Made by a program: the position numbers and the translations under genes
Origin: Leptotrichia sp. oral taxon 218
GTDB taxonomy: Bacteria; Fusobacteriota; Fusobacteriia; Fusobacteriales; Leptotrichiaceae
Assembly (NCBI RefSeq): GCF_018128225.1
Contig: NZ_CP072377.1
Span: 1,116,001-1,180,000, forward strand
Reading direction: 5' to 3'
DNA: 64,000 nucleotides
Shown: positions 52,516-62,477 of the stretch, in pieces
Layout of the letters: every line of letters begins with the position of its first letter
Numbering within the stretch: the stretch's first letter is position 1
The notes under the pieces: generated by a model
The model's input: the letters and a program-made list of their open reading frames with translations, nothing else
Database searches by the model: none
Told to the model about the DNA's origin: nothing

Positions 52516-52545
52516 ATTATACTATTTTTACCTTAGAAATTACAA
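52516..52545 (-). promoter_or_regulatory. Putative promoter of htrA
   Basis: Minus strand TTGTAA (52540-52545), 18 bases, TATAAT (52516-52521). It would give a 70-base leader containing the AATAATTC repeats. Confidence 0.5.
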
Positions 52546-52738
52546 TTTTTTTATTTTTTTTTATCTTATTTTATTTGATTTTAAATTTTAATCTAACTCT
52601 TTAAACTCTTTAAATTTTTTTATTTTTTTAAATTATTTAAATTTTTTATTTTCAAAATAAAAATAATATTTTCTTAACAAAAAAATTATTCAAAAAATAA
52701 TTAAAAATAATTAAATAAAAGATCAATTAGTTTTAGAC

Positions 52739-52767
52739 TTGCAAATCCAAAAAAAATAGGGTAAACT
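52739..52767 (+). promoter_or_regulatory. Putative promoter of the ROK kinase
   Basis: TTGCAA (52739-52744), 17 bases, TAAACT (52762-52767), 43 bases before the ATG. Confidence 0.5.
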
Positions 52768-52809
52768 ATAAATAAAATATATTAATTAAAAATTTAAGGA
52801 GAAGAAAAT

Positions 52810-53757
52810 ATGAACTACTATGTTGGAATAGATTTAGGTGGAACAAATACAAAATTAGGTTTAGTTGATGAAAATGGAAATATCATCTTTACAACAATTG
52901 TAAAAACAGATTCAATTGAAGGTTTTTCACAAACAGTGCAAAGACTCTCAAAAATATTAATGGCGCAAATTGAAAATAGTAACATCAAATTTAACGATGT
53001 AAAATCAGTCGGAATTGGTGTTCCAGGGCCTGTTTTAAACAACAGAATTGTAAAATTCTGGGCAAACTTTCCTTGGGAAAACGGTGTAGATTTGGCACTT
53101 GAATTTGAAAAAAATCTTGGAATTCCAGTAAAAGCTGACAACGATGTAAATGTCATAACATTGGGAGAAATGTGGCAAGGTGCTGGACAAGGATACAAAA
53201 ATGTTTTAGGAATTGCAATTGGAACTGGTATTGGTGGTGGAATCATTGTTGATGGAAAACTTGTAAGCGGATTAAATGGTGCTGGTGGAGAAGTTGGACA
53301 CATAAAAATCGAACATGATGGAAAACTTTGCGGATGCGGTCAAAAAGGTTGTTGGGAAGCATACGCTTCGGCTACTGGAATAATTCGTGAAGCTCAAAGC
53401 CGTCTTTTGATAAACAAACGGAATTTACTGTATGAAATGACAAAAGGTCGAGATTTGGAAGCAAAAGATGTATTTGATGCCGCAAAACAAGGCGACAAAT
53501 TTGCTCTTGACATCGTTAACTATGAAGCTGAAAAATTAGCACTTGGAATTGGTAATTTGTTAAATATTTTAGATCCTGAAATTGTTGTAATCGGTGGTGG
53601 AGTTGCACTTAGTGGAGATTTCTTATTCGACAAAGTTAAAGAAAAAATAAAAGAAGTGGCTTTCCCTTCAACTCTTGAATCATTAAAAATTGTTACAGCA
53701 AAACTTGGAAATGACGCTGGAATTTTAGGTGCTGCATATTTAGGAATGCAAAAATAA
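52810..53757 (+). CDS. glk: ROK family glucokinase
   Basis: 315 aa. ATP-site GIDLGGTNTKLG (residues 6-17), catalytic Asp in DNDVN (112), and the ROK zinc site with His 164 and Cys 174, 176, 181 in CGCGQKGC. It phosphorylates glucose or a related hexose in the cytoplasm. RBS AAGGAGAA. Since the ROK family also has other sugar kinases, glucose is the best guess rather than proven. Confidence 0.9.
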   Translation: MNYYVGIDLGGTNTKLGLVDENGNIIFTTIVKTDSIEGFSQTVQRLSKILMAQIENSNIKFNDVKSVGIGVPGPVLNNRIVKFWANFPWENGVDLALEFEKNLGIPVKADNDVNVITLGEMWQGAGQGYKNVLGIAIGTGIGGGIIVDGKLVSGLNGAGGEVGHIKIEHDGKLCGCGQKGCWEAYASATGIIREAQSRLLINKRNLLYEMTKGRDLEAKDVFDAAKQGDKFALDIVNYEAEKLALGIGNLLNILDPEIVVIGGGVALSGDFLFDKVKEKIKEVAFPSTLESLKIVTAKLGNDAGILGAAYLGMQK

Positions 53758-53773
53758 TTTTTATTTTCCAAAA

Positions 53774-53816
53774 AAAAAACTCAAATTTCTATTTAAAAAG
53801 AAACTTGAGTTTTTTT
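53774..53816. terminator. Bidirectional terminator behind the ROK kinase and the PepSY gene
   Basis: AAAAAACTCAA (53774-53784) pairs with TTGAGTTTTTT (53805-53815), and an inner TTTCT/AGAAA pair extends the stem. Confidence 0.85.
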
Positions 53817-53817
53817 A

Positions 53818-54102
53818 TTAATTTATTTTTATCTCATTTTCTGTCCATTCAATAATTTTCCCATTGTAAGAATTAATTTTAAAATTATAAGTCATATTTC
53901 GATATTTTATCTCACCTTGATAAAAATCATTTTGCTTGTCAAATTCCAAAACATTTGCATATGTTGCACCTGGAACTTTTGAGAGCACTATTTCTTTTGC
54001 TTTTATCGGTGCGAGTTCCTTTTTATTAAAAATACTTGGTTTTGAAAAATTTAATGAAAAAACAGATAAAAATATTATAACTAAAATTAAAAATCTTTTC
54101 AT
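53818..54102 (-). CDS. Small exported PepSY-domain protein
   Basis: 94 aa. Signal peptide (1-20, LILVIIFLSVFSLNFS) followed by a single PepSY domain: IKAKEIVLSKVPGATYANVL and the FKINSYNGKIIEW signature. PepSY proteins are thought to inhibit peptidases or shape the environment of surface proteases; which partner it has is unknown. RBS TAGGAGGAAA. It stands alone between the kinase and a GntR regulator. Confidence 0.8.
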   Translation of the reverse strand: MKRFLILVIIFLSVFSLNFSKPSIFNKKELAPIKAKEIVLSKVPGATYANVLEFDKQNDFYQGEIKYRNMTYNFKINSYNGKIIEWTENEIKIN

Positions 54103-54144
54103 TTTTTATTTTCCTCCTAATTTAAAAATTTTTTATTTTTAAAA

Positions 54145-54852
54145 TTATCTTTTCGCTACTGTTGAAAACACGAATTTATCAGGTTTGTAAGAAGTTATTC
54201 CATATTGAAATAATGTTCCGTTTGAAAGATATGCATAATTTTCTATCGCAACAACCATATTACATTTTCCTAAATCCATATATTTTTTCTCACAGCAAGT
54301 TGCATTGCGAAATTTTATCTCTCTTCTGGAATGTGAAATTTTTAGATGCAGTTCATTTTCCAAATAACTGTAAATTGAATCTTGAATAATTTCTTTATTC
54401 AAAAATCTCACAATTCTTCTGTCAAAATATGCGACTTCATATTCAAGTGCTTCTCCGTCCAAAATTCTGCTTCTTACAACCTTATAAAAATCAACTTTTT
54501 CATCCACTCCAAAAATTTCCATAATTTCTTTTTCACCTTGTATGACATAAAGACTTAAAAGATTTGTTTTTATGTCAATTTTTTCAATTTTATTTAATTC
54601 TTTTGAAGTTTGCAAATTTGACAAACTATTTTTAAATCGTCCATATTCTAAAACACGAGAATTTTTCCCTTTTATTTTTTGAATGTAGCCGTCTAATTCA
54701 AGCATTGAAAGTGCTTTTCTTATCGTATCTTTAGAATACGAATAACTTTTTGCAAGTTCCATTTCACTTTTTAAATATTCTCCTGATTTAAAAGTTCCAT
54801 CTATAATTTTTTCTTTTATATCCAAATAAACTTCTTTATATTTTCTTTGCAA
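54145..54852 (-). CDS. GntR family regulator with UTRA ligand domain
   Basis: 235 aa from a TTG start with AAGGAGGG six bases upstream. Winged helix (residues 1-70: YKEVYLDIKEKIIDGTFKSG, YSKDTIRKALSMLELDGYIQ) and a UTRA ligand domain (about 90-230, with EALEYEVAYFDRRIVRFLNK). This is the HutC/TreR subgroup, usually sensing a sugar phosphate or amino sugar. The regulated gene is not obvious; neighbours are the PepSY gene and the yggT set. Confidence 0.85.
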   Translation of the reverse strand: MQRKYKEVYLDIKEKIIDGTFKSGEYLKSEMELAKSYSYSKDTIRKALSMLELDGYIQKIKGKNSRVLEYGRFKNSLSNLQTSKELNKIEKIDIKTNLLSLYVIQGEKEIMEIFGVDEKVDFYKVVRSRILDGEALEYEVAYFDRRIVRFLNKEIIQDSIYSYLENELHLKISHSRREIKFRNATCCEKKYMDLGKCNMVVAIENYAYLSNGTLFQYGITSYKPDKFVFSTVAKR

Positions 54853-54885
54853 AATTTCCCTCCTTAAAAAAGTTTTTTTAACAAA

Positions 54886-54914
54886 GAAATGGCAACCAAA
54901 AAAATTGCCATTTC
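54886..54914 (-). terminator. Hairpin behind yggT
   Basis: GAAATGGCAA (54886-54895) pairs perfectly with TTGCCATTTC (54905-54914), loop 9. The tail has few Ts, so termination may be weak; the hairpin also lies in the leader of the GntR gene. Confidence 0.6.
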
Positions 54915-54972
54915 AAAATTTATATTTATGCTACTTCCAAAATTACAACATTTTTTCTAAAAAATTATTTTT

Positions 54973-55233
54973 TTAAAAAGACATCCCCAAAAGACTTCTT
55001 ACAAATTCTAAAACCATCAGTCCAATAATGGCTGAAAAATCAAAAGTTCTTCCTCCAATTGGAACATTTACTCTAAATATTTTAAGATACGGATCAGAAA
55101 TTTTTTTAATTATTCTAAAAAAAGCTGAATTACTAAAAGGGTCAATCCAAGATCCCAAAACATTTAAAACAATAATGGTTTCATAAATATCTAACAACAC
55201 GCTAATTATATCAGCAATTAGAAAAAAATTCAA
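54973..55233 (-). CDS. YggT family membrane protein
   Basis: 86 aa from a TTG start (RBS AAGGAGAA). Two TM helices with VLNVLGSWIDPFSNSAFFRI and SDPYLKIFRVNVP between them, the YggT signature. YggT-type proteins have roles in envelope organisation and osmotic tolerance, not well defined. It follows pgsA by 14 bases. Confidence 0.9.
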   Translation of the reverse strand: MNFFLIADIISVLLDIYETIIVLNVLGSWIDPFSNSAFFRIIKKISDPYLKIFRVNVPIGGRTFDFSAIIGLMVLEFVRSLLGMSF

Positions 55234-55246
55234 TTTTAAGTTCTCC

Positions 55247-55792
55247 TTACTTGTCTAAAATTTTCTTACATTTTAAAAGATATTCTCCTCCTGAAATAAC
55301 TGTCAAAATAACAGGAATCAAAAGTAAAATATTATTTATTTTAAAATTTAATGGAAATAAAATTATAACCACTAAAACAACCATTTGAATAAATGTCTTC
55401 CATTTTCCTAAATTTCCCGCTGCAATTACAATACCTTCTGCTGCTACAATCGAACGAAGTCCTGTTATCAAAAGTTCTCTAAAAATAATTATAAGCACAA
55501 ACCAAAGGCTTATTTCATCAAATTTTGTAAGTGTTACTAAAGCTGAAATTACAAGAATTTTATCGGCAAGTGGATCCAAAAGTTTTCCCAAATTTGTGAT
55601 CAAGTTATATTTTCTAGCAATTTTCCCATCGTAATAGTCCGTAATCGAAGCCGCTGCGAAAATAATTGTCGCCAAAATTCTCATAGTTATTTCAATCCCT
55701 GATTTTTCAGATTTTAATGCCAATGTCAAAATTATAACAAAAGGAATAACTAAAACTATTCTTAATGTTGCCAATTTATTAGGTAAATTCAT
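55247..55792 (-). CDS. pgsA: CDP-diacylglycerol-glycerol-3-phosphate 3-phosphatidyltransferase
   Basis: 181 aa from ATG 55792, with AAGGAG eight bases upstream; an in-frame GTG at 55801 is too near the RBS. Six TM helices. The CDP-alcohol phosphotransferase motif DYYDGKIARKYNLITNLGKL with LDPLADKIL (the DG..AR...G...D...D signature, about residues 59-86) is complete. It starts phosphatidylglycerol synthesis and so supplies cls. It lies 31 bases after pnp. Confidence 0.93.
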   Translation of the reverse strand: MNLPNKLATLRIVLVIPFVIILTLALKSEKSGIEITMRILATIIFAAASITDYYDGKIARKYNLITNLGKLLDPLADKILVISALVTLTKFDEISLWFVLIIIFRELLITGLRSIVAAEGIVIAAGNLGKWKTFIQMVVLVVIILFPLNFKINNILLLIPVILTVISGGEYLLKCKKILDK

Positions 55793-55822
55793 AAACATCA
55801 CTCCTTAACTTTAATTTAAATT

Positions 55823-57946
55823 TTATTTATTGTTTAATGCTTTGATACTCAAATTAAATTTATCTTCGTTTTCAATTGAAATTACTTTTACTCTTACAAT
55901 ATCCCCTTCTTTTAGCGCATCTTCAGTTTTTGCAATTCTTTTATCGCTAATTTCAGAAATATGAAGAAGTCCTTCTTTTCCTGGTAAAACTTCTACAAAA
56001 GCACCAAACTTCATAATTTTTGTAACTTTTCCCTCATAGATTGCATTTAATTCAACTGATTGTGTTTGAAGTTTTACAAGCTCCAAAGCTCTTGCCATTT
56101 TTTCAGCATCATTTCCAAAAATTGAAACTTTTCCATCGTCTTCAATATCAATAGAAACTCCAGTTTCATCAATAATCGCTCTTATGTTTTTTCCACCAGG
56201 ACCGATAAGTCCAGCAATTTTATCAGGATTAATTTTAAATATTTCTATTTTTGGAGCATTTTTAGCAACTTCTGGTCTTGGACAAGAAATTACAGATTCC
56301 ATTTTGTCAATTATAAACATTCTTCCATCCAAAGCCTGTTTTAGCGCAATTTCCATTATTTCTCTAGTAATTCCTTCAATTTTTATATCCATTTGAATTG
56401 CTGTAATTCCATTTTTAGTTCCAGCAACTTTAAAGTCCATATCTCCCAAGTGGTCTTCTAAACCTTGAATGTCAGTTAAAACAGTAAATGTTTCCCCTTC
56501 TTTTATAAGTCCCATCGCAATTCCTGCAACCGTTGATTTTATCGGAACACCAGCTGCCATAAGTGCAAGTGAACCACCGCAAATAGTTGCTTGTGAAGAT
56601 GAACCATTAGATTCTGTAATTTCTGAAACCAATCTCACTGTATAAGGGAATGTTTCTTCATCTGGCATAACATATTTTAACGCTCTTTCAGCCAAGTTTC
56701 CGTGTCCTAATTCACGCCGACCAGGTGCTCTCATAAATCCTGCTTCTCCAACTGAATATGGCGGGAAATTGTAATGCAAGAAGAATTTTTTTCTGCTTTC
56801 ATCTTCCATTCCATCAATAATTTGCTCGTCTTCCTTACTTCCAAGCGTTGCAACAACAAGTGCCTGTGTTTCCCCTCTTGTAAATAGAGCTGAACCATGT
56901 GGTATAGGAAGTGTATCAATTTCCACATCAAGCGGTCTAATCTGTGTCGTAGTTCTTCCATCTGCTCTATATTTTTTATATAAAATAGCATTTCTTACCA
57001 ATTTTTTCTCAACATCTCTATAGTATCCTTTAAAATCCTTTTCTAAATCTTTCAAAAAGTCTTTATCTTGCAGATTTTCATTTTGCTCGTTTTCTAATTT
57101 TTCCAAATATTTTTCAAATAACTCAGTTTCCAAATTGTCAATTGCTTCATATTTTTCCAGTTTTCCAGGAGTCATAATCGCATTTTCTACTTCATTTTCA
57201 AATGAATCAATAAATTCTTTTATTTCAGATGGAACTTCTTTTTTCTCAAATTCATATTTTTTTACATCAAATTGAGACAAGAATTTTTCTTGTTCAAGAC
57301 AGATTTCCTTAATTCTTTCATGTCCAAACATTATAGCTTCAAGCATAACTTCTTCACTGACTTCTCTTGCTCCAGCTTCTACCATTGTAACAGCTTCTTT
57401 AGTTCCAGCAACAGAAAGATGAATTTCACTTTCTAGTAGTTCTTCTGATGTTGGATTTAAAATATATTCTCCATTAATATAACCGACTGTAACTCCAGCA
57501 ACTGTCCCTGCAAATGGAATATCTGACAATCCAAGTGCCGCCGAAACTCCAATAGTTGCCAAGTTTTCTGGAAAATTAATTTCATCGTAAGAAATAACCG
57601 TAATTACAATGTGCACTGAATTTAAAAATCCTTCTGGAAACAGTGGTCTAATCGGTCTATCAACAAGTCTTGAAATCAGTATTTCATCAGTTCCTGGCTT
57701 AGTTTCTCTTTTTATAAATCCCCCTGGAAACTTTCCAGAAGCATAAAATTTTTCGATATAATCCACAGTAAGTGGAAAAAAATCTTGTCCCTCTTTTACA
57801 TCTTTACTTCGAGTGGCTGTAACTAAAAGTACAGTTCCTCCACAACTTATAACAACAGAACCTCCAGCTTGTCTTGCAATTTTTCCTGTACTTATTTTTA
57901 TTTTTTGTCTTCCTAAATTAAATTCGCAAATTTTTTCATCAAACAT
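55823..57946 (-). CDS. pnp: Polyribonucleotide nucleotidyltransferase (PNPase)
   Basis: 707 aa. Two RNase PH-like domains: [29 protein letters not shown], then [15 protein letters not shown] in the first, and [15 protein letters not shown] and [20 protein letters not shown] in the second. A KH domain ([20 protein letters not shown], about residues 553-572) and S1 domain ([20 protein letters not shown]) close the protein. It degrades RNA by phosphorolysis. RBS TAGGAGG. Confidence 0.97.
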   Translation of the reverse strand: MFDEKICEFNLGRQKIKISTGKIARQAGGSVVISCGGTVLLVTATRSKDVKEGQDFFPLTVDYIEKFYASGKFPGGFIKRETKPGTDEILISRLVDRPIRPLFPEGFLNSVHIVITVISYDEINFPENLATIGVSAALGLSDIPFAGTVAGVTVGYINGEYILNPTSEELLESEIHLSVAGTKEAVTMVEAGAREVSEEVMLEAIMFGHERIKEICLEQEKFLSQFDVKKYEFEKKEVPSEIKEFIDSFENEVENAIMTPGKLEKYEAIDNLETELFEKYLEKLENEQNENLQDKDFLKDLEKDFKGYYRDVEKKLVRNAILYKKYRADGRTTTQIRPLDVEIDTLPIPHGSALFTRGETQALVVATLGSKEDEQIIDGMEDESRKKFFLHYNFPPYSVGEAGFMRAPGRRELGHGNLAERALKYVMPDEETFPYTVRLVSEITESNGSSSQATICGGSLALMAAGVPIKSTVAGIAMGLIKEGETFTVLTDIQGLEDHLGDMDFKVAGTKNGITAIQMDIKIEGITREIMEIALKQALDGRMFIIDKMESVISCPRPEVAKNAPKIEIFKINPDKIAGLIGPGGKNIRAIIDETGVSIDIEDDGKVSIFGNDAEKMARALELVKLQTQSVELNAIYEGKVTKIMKFGAFVEVLPGKEGLLHISEISDKRIAKTEDALKEGDIVRVKVISIENEDKFNLSIKALNNK

Positions 57947-58228
57947 TTTTCCTCCTAAATTTTTTTATTTTTTTAAGAAGAGAAGCAAATAATAGTAAAA
58001 ACTTCCATAATTTACAAAAATCTTTACAATTACTTACTCCCCAAACTTCTTAAAATATAAATAATTATACCATTTTTTAACTCTTTTTACAATTTTTTTA
58101 AAAATATTTTATTTGATTTTTTCAAAATTAAAAATTTGCATATTATAAAAAATAATAGTATAATTTATGATATTAAACATTAGAAATTATAATTAAAACA
58201 TAATTTTTTTGGGTGGTGAAAATTTTAT

Positions 58229-59158
58229 ATGGAATACGAAAAAAAGAAAATTGAAACTATGAGAAATTTTAATTTTTATTACATCAATATTATAAAAAAT
58301 TTTTACAAAAATATTGTAAATTATGATTTTTCTCTAAATGAATATCGAATTTTAAACGAAATTAGTAACTTAAGAGACTGCACTTCAAAAAAGATTAGCA
58401 AAAATTTGCATTTGGAGAGTAATTTTGTGAATAGAACTTTGCGAAAATTTCAAAAAGATAATTTGGTTAAGAAAAAATTGTCACTTTTGGATAAAAGACT
58501 GCATTATTTCGATTTGACAAAAGAAGGGAAAAACAAATTGAAAATTTTTAATGAAATGTCTGAAAAAAAAACTGAAGAAATTTTTTCAAACTTGGATATT
58601 TACGACAGAGAAAGACTTGTAAAAGATATGTCTTCGATAAAAATGATTTTAAATGTCAACGATAAAATTAACTTGGAAAATATTTTTATTAGAGATACTT
58701 TAATTTATGGCGATATAAGTTACTTAATTTATATTTATAGCCTAATTTATATCCAAAAATATAATTTCCCACTGTCGTTTGAAGCAAATATCGTCAATTC
58801 TTTTTCAAATTTTTTCAAAACTTACGATGAAAAAAGCGATAAAATCTGGATTGTCGAATACAACAACGAAATCATAGGATTTTCTTGCATTATGGTAAAC
58901 GATTATAAAGAAGCCGAACTTAGATGGTTTATTTTGCACCCAAATTACCGTTCAAAAGAATTAGAAAAATTACTTCTTACAAAAACTTTGGAATTTTGCT
59001 ACAAAAAGAAATTTGAGAAAATTTTTACTTATGTTTCAGATGATTTAAAAAACGAAATAAAATTTTACGAAAATATTGGATTTAAAAAGACAGAAGATTT
59101 TAAAAATAATCCACTTAGAAAAAATATTAAAATGATTAAACTAGAAATGGAAATTTAG
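58229..59158 (+). CDS. MarR-type regulator fused to a GNAT acetyltransferase
   Basis: 309 aa. The N-terminal winged helix (about 1-145: YRILNEISNLRDCTSKKISK, DKRLHYFDLTKEGKNKL) is MarR-like; the C-terminal half (about 150-305) is a GNAT fold with WIVEYNNEIIGFSCIMV, LRWFILHPNYRSKELEKLLL and FYENIGFKK. Such MarR-GNAT fusions are known in bacteria, but the ligand and target are open. RBS GGTGGTGAA. polA follows after 15 bases. Confidence 0.88.
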   Translation: MEYEKKKIETMRNFNFYYINIIKNFYKNIVNYDFSLNEYRILNEISNLRDCTSKKISKNLHLESNFVNRTLRKFQKDNLVKKKLSLLDKRLHYFDLTKEGKNKLKIFNEMSEKKTEEIFSNLDIYDRERLVKDMSSIKMILNVNDKINLENIFIRDTLIYGDISYLIYIYSLIYIQKYNFPLSFEANIVNSFSNFFKTYDEKSDKIWIVEYNNEIIGFSCIMVNDYKEAELRWFILHPNYRSKELEKLLLTKTLEFCYKKKFEKIFTYVSDDLKNEIKFYENIGFKKTEDFKNNPLRKNIKMIKLEMEI

Positions 59159-59173
59159 AAATGAGGTTTTAAC

Positions 59174-62100
59174 TTGAAAAAAGCAGTAATACTAGATACA
59201 AGTGCAATTATTTACAGAAGCCACTTTGCACTTATGGGAATGAAAAACTCACAAGGTCTTCCAACAGGAGCTACATTTGGATTTATCAACACATTAGAAA
59301 ATGTTATAAAAGAATTTAGTCCAGATTATTTGGTTGCTTGTCTTGATGTAAAAAGAGATGAACTTGAGAGAAGTGATGAGCTTGAAACATACAAAGCAAA
59401 CAGAGAAAGTATGCCAGAAGAAATCGTTGCACAGCTTAATATTATAATGGAAGTCTTAGATGGCTATAACATTCCAAAATACAAAAAAAAGGGACAGGAA
59501 GCCGACGATGTAATTGCAACATTTGCGACAAATTTTTCAAAAGACGAAGAGCCAATACAAACTTTTATTATAACTGGAGATAAAGATTTGACTCAGCTTG
59601 TAAACGAAAAAATAAATATTGCACTACTTGGAAAAGGTAATGGAAAAGACTCAAACTTTAAATATATAAGAAATGACGATGATGTTATTGACTATTTAGG
59701 AGTTAGTCCAGATAAAATTCCTGATTTATTCGGACTTATGGGAGACAAGTCTGATGGAATTCCTGGAGTTACAGGGATTGGTCCTAAAAATGGTGTAAAA
59801 CTTATAACAACTTATCAAAATTTGGAAAATTTATACAAAAATATTGACGACTTGAAGGGAAAACAGAAGGAAAATCTTATAAACGACAAAGAAAAGGCTT
59901 TTTTAAGCAGAGAACTGGCAACTGTAAAAAGAGAGCTTGAAATTGAATATGACAAAAATAAATTGAAATTTGAAAACAAAAATTTTGAAAAACTTTTTGA
60001 AATTTATAAAAAGATGGAATTTAAAAGATTTAGCGAAAATTTAGAAGAAGAAAGAAAAAGAGTTTTGAATCAAAATTTGAAAAATTCTGACGAAATTAGT
60101 GAAGAAGATAGAAAAATGCAATTAAAACTCCAAAAAGAAATTGAAGAAATGGAAGAAAAGAAAAAAAGAATTTTGGAAGAAGAAGCTGAATATGACAAAG
60201 AAAATCCAATTTTTAATGGAATTTCAAATTTTTATTCAAATAAAAATAATTCAGAAAAATTGGATACTTTGAATATTTTAGAAATAAAAAAAGAAATCTT
60301 TCAAAAAAATAAAAACAATAAAAATATAGACTATAAAATTGCAAATTGGAACAATGCTCACGAAATAATAAAAGAAATGGAAAATAAAATTGCGATTTTT
60401 GAAAATATCTTTGGACTTTCAATTTTTGACGGAAATGAAAATGTTATTCTTTTAAATAGCGATTTAGAAAAAGCTTTAAACGCCGAAAAAACTGTTCAGA
60501 ATAATTTGTTTGACAAAATAGAAAGTTGTGATAATAAAAATATTTCTAAAATTTATGAAGAGCTAAATAAAAAAGAAATTATCGCTTACAATATAAAAGA
60601 ATATATGAAAAAGCACTCAAATTATTTCGATGCCATTATTTCTGGAAAAAATTATTCTTTTTCTCCTTTAAGAAATGAAAATAAAAATACTGAAATTGAC
60701 TACACAATTAAAAGTAAAAATTATTTTGATGTTATGATTGCTTCATATGTTCTTGAAACTGAAGGAGAAAATGAAATTGAAAATATCATAAAAAATGAAC
60801 TGGAAGTTGAAATTTCGTCATTTGAAACTGAATTTCAGAAAGAGCGACGAAAAAGAAATTTTGATGGATTGAGCGATAAAATAAAAGCTGAATTTCTGGC
60901 AATTCGTGGATTTTACATTTATAATCTTGAAAAAATATTAAAAGTCGAATTAAAAAATAACGGTCTGCTTGAAGTTTACGAAAATTTGGAAAGCAAGTTA
61001 ATTCCCGTACTTGCACAAATGGAAGAAAATGGAATTAAAATTGATAAAAATTATTTTAAAAATTTTGAAAATGAATTAAACGAAAAAATTAATAAATTAA
61101 TTTTAAATATTCACAAAATTGCAGACGACGAAGAATTTAATATTGATTCGTCTCAACAGCTTGGAGAAATTTTATTCGAAAAAATGCAAATTCCAGTTGT
61201 GAAAAAAACGAAAACTCGATATTCGACCGATGTGGAAGTCTTAGAAAAAATTGCAGATGATAATGAATTGAGCGATGAAAAACGAGAGATTGCTAAGAAT
61301 TTACTGGAATACAGAGCATTTAAAAAGCTGCTTTCGACTTACATCGAACCAATTCCGCAATATGCTGATAAAGATGACCGAATTCACACAACTTTTAACC
61401 AAAATGGAACTGCGACTGGAAGACTGTCTTCTGCCAATCCAAATTTACAAAATATTCCAGCTAGAACTGACGACGGAATGAGAATCAGAACTGGATTTGT
61501 CGCACAAGACGGATACAGCTTAATTTCATTTGATTATTCGCAAATTGAGTTAAGAGTTCTTGCCGAACTTTCAAAAGACAAAACTTTAATTTTTGCCTAC
61601 AAAGAAGATAAAGATTTGCATGATTTAACTGCAAGAAAAATATTTTTAAAAAATGATGACGAAAAAGTTTCAAGAGAAGAGAGAAGTATCGCAAAAGTCA
61701 TTAATTTTAGCATTCTTTACGGAAAAACTAATTTTGGACTGTCTAAAGAACTTAATATTTCAGTCGGAGATGCCGCACAATATATAAAAACTTATTTTGA
61801 AGAATATCCAAGAGTTCAGAAATTTTTGAACATCGTAACTGAAACAGCTAAACTTCATAATTTTGTAGAAACTTTTTATGGAACGAGAAGATATATAAAA
61901 GGAATTGATTCACAAAATAAAAATACTCTGGCACAGGCGATTAGAATGGCTGTAAATACTGTTGTTCAAGGGACTGCGGCAAATGTTATAAAAATTGTCA
62001 TGATAAAACTTCACGAAGAATTGAAAAACGATGAAAATATAAAAATGCTGCTGCAAGTTCACGATGAGCTGATTTTTGAAGTAAAAGACGGATTTGAAGA

Positions 62101-62209
62101 AATTTATATGAAAAAAATTAAAGATATTATGGAAAATACCGTAAAATTTGAAAAAGTTCCACTAAAAGCAAATGGGAATATTGCTAAAAATTGGGGACTT
62201 TTGAAATAA
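59174..62209 (+). CDS. polA: DNA polymerase I
   Basis: 1011 aa from a TTG start (59174) with ATGAGG upstream, longer than the usual 870-930. The 5'-3' nuclease (1-280) is intact: DTSAIIYRSHF, TYKANRESMPEE, GQEADDVIATFA, TGDKDLTQLV. A Glu/Lys coiled insert (about 289-346) follows. The 3'-5' exonuclease region (405-545) lacks D-x-E. The polymerase has motif A FDYSQIELR (about 787), motif B RSIAKVINFSILYG and motif C QVHDEL (about 961). It fills gaps and removes RNA primers. Confidence 0.95.
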   Translation: MKKAVILDTSAIIYRSHFALMGMKNSQGLPTGATFGFINTLENVIKEFSPDYLVACLDVKRDELERSDELETYKANRESMPEEIVAQLNIIMEVLDGYNIPKYKKKGQEADDVIATFATNFSKDEEPIQTFIITGDKDLTQLVNEKINIALLGKGNGKDSNFKYIRNDDDVIDYLGVSPDKIPDLFGLMGDKSDGIPGVTGIGPKNGVKLITTYQNLENLYKNIDDLKGKQKENLINDKEKAFLSRELATVKRELEIEYDKNKLKFENKNFEKLFEIYKKMEFKRFSENLEEERKRVLNQNLKNSDEISEEDRKMQLKLQKEIEEMEEKKKRILEEEAEYDKENPIFNGISNFYSNKNNSEKLDTLNILEIKKEIFQKNKNNKNIDYKIANWNNAHEIIKEMENKIAIFENIFGLSIFDGNENVILLNSDLEKALNAEKTVQNNLFDKIESCDNKNISKIYEELNKKEIIAYNIKEYMKKHSNYFDAIISGKNYSFSPLRNENKNTEIDYTIKSKNYFDVMIASYVLETEGENEIENIIKNELEVEISSFETEFQKERRKRNFDGLSDKIKAEFLAIRGFYIYNLEKILKVELKNNGLLEVYENLESKLIPVLAQMEENGIKIDKNYFKNFENELNEKINKLILNIHKIADDEEFNIDSSQQLGEILFEKMQIPVVKKTKTRYSTDVEVLEKIADDNELSDEKREIAKNLLEYRAFKKLLSTYIEPIPQYADKDDRIHTTFNQNGTATGRLSSANPNLQNIPARTDDGMRIRTGFVAQDGYSLISFDYSQIELRVLAELSKDKTLIFAYKEDKDLHDLTARKIFLKNDDEKVSREERSIAKVINFSILYGKTNFGLSKELNISVGDAAQYIKTYFEEYPRVQKFLNIVTETAKLHNFVETFYGTRRYIKGIDSQNKNTLAQAIRMAVNTVVQGTAANVIKIVMIKLHEELKNDENIKMLLQVHDELIFEVKDGFEEIYMKKIKDIMENTVKFEKVPLKANGNIAKNWGLLK

Positions 62210-62254
62210 AATTTTTTTAAAAAAAAATTACATACAATCATACAATAAAAATTA

Positions 62255-62305
62255 AAATAAACCTGCTTTAGAACTCTTAAAATTCACTCCAAAACAGGTT
62301 TATTT
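62255..62305 (+). terminator. Terminator of polA
   Basis: AAATAAACCTG (62255-62265) pairs with CAGGTTTATTT (62295-62305), loop of 29 bases with weaker inner pairing (GAA/TTC), followed by Ts. Confidence 0.7.
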
Positions 62306-62477
62306 TCTTAGATAAAAAAACAAAAAACGATAATAAATTTTAGAAAATTAAAACATAATTTTTTGATAAGCATAATAAAAATTTCTTTATCACTGAAAAT
62401 TACATAAGTATCCATATAAAAATTTTTGACACTTTTTAAATAAAATTTAAAAAAAATAAAATATCAATATATAATTT

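Larger units (their letters stand above)
52440..52809. other. Divergent intergenic region between htrA and the ROK kinase
   Basis: Contains the htrA leader with three direct copies of AATAATTC, one promoter for each direction, and A/T-rich filler. No gene seen. Confidence 0.7.

Noticed and set aside
52818-53303. Long minus-strand ORF of 161 aa opposite the ROK kinase
   Set aside because: Opposite an obvious kinase with all motifs; Pro/Thr/Phe-rich product typical of antisense frames in AT-rich genes.
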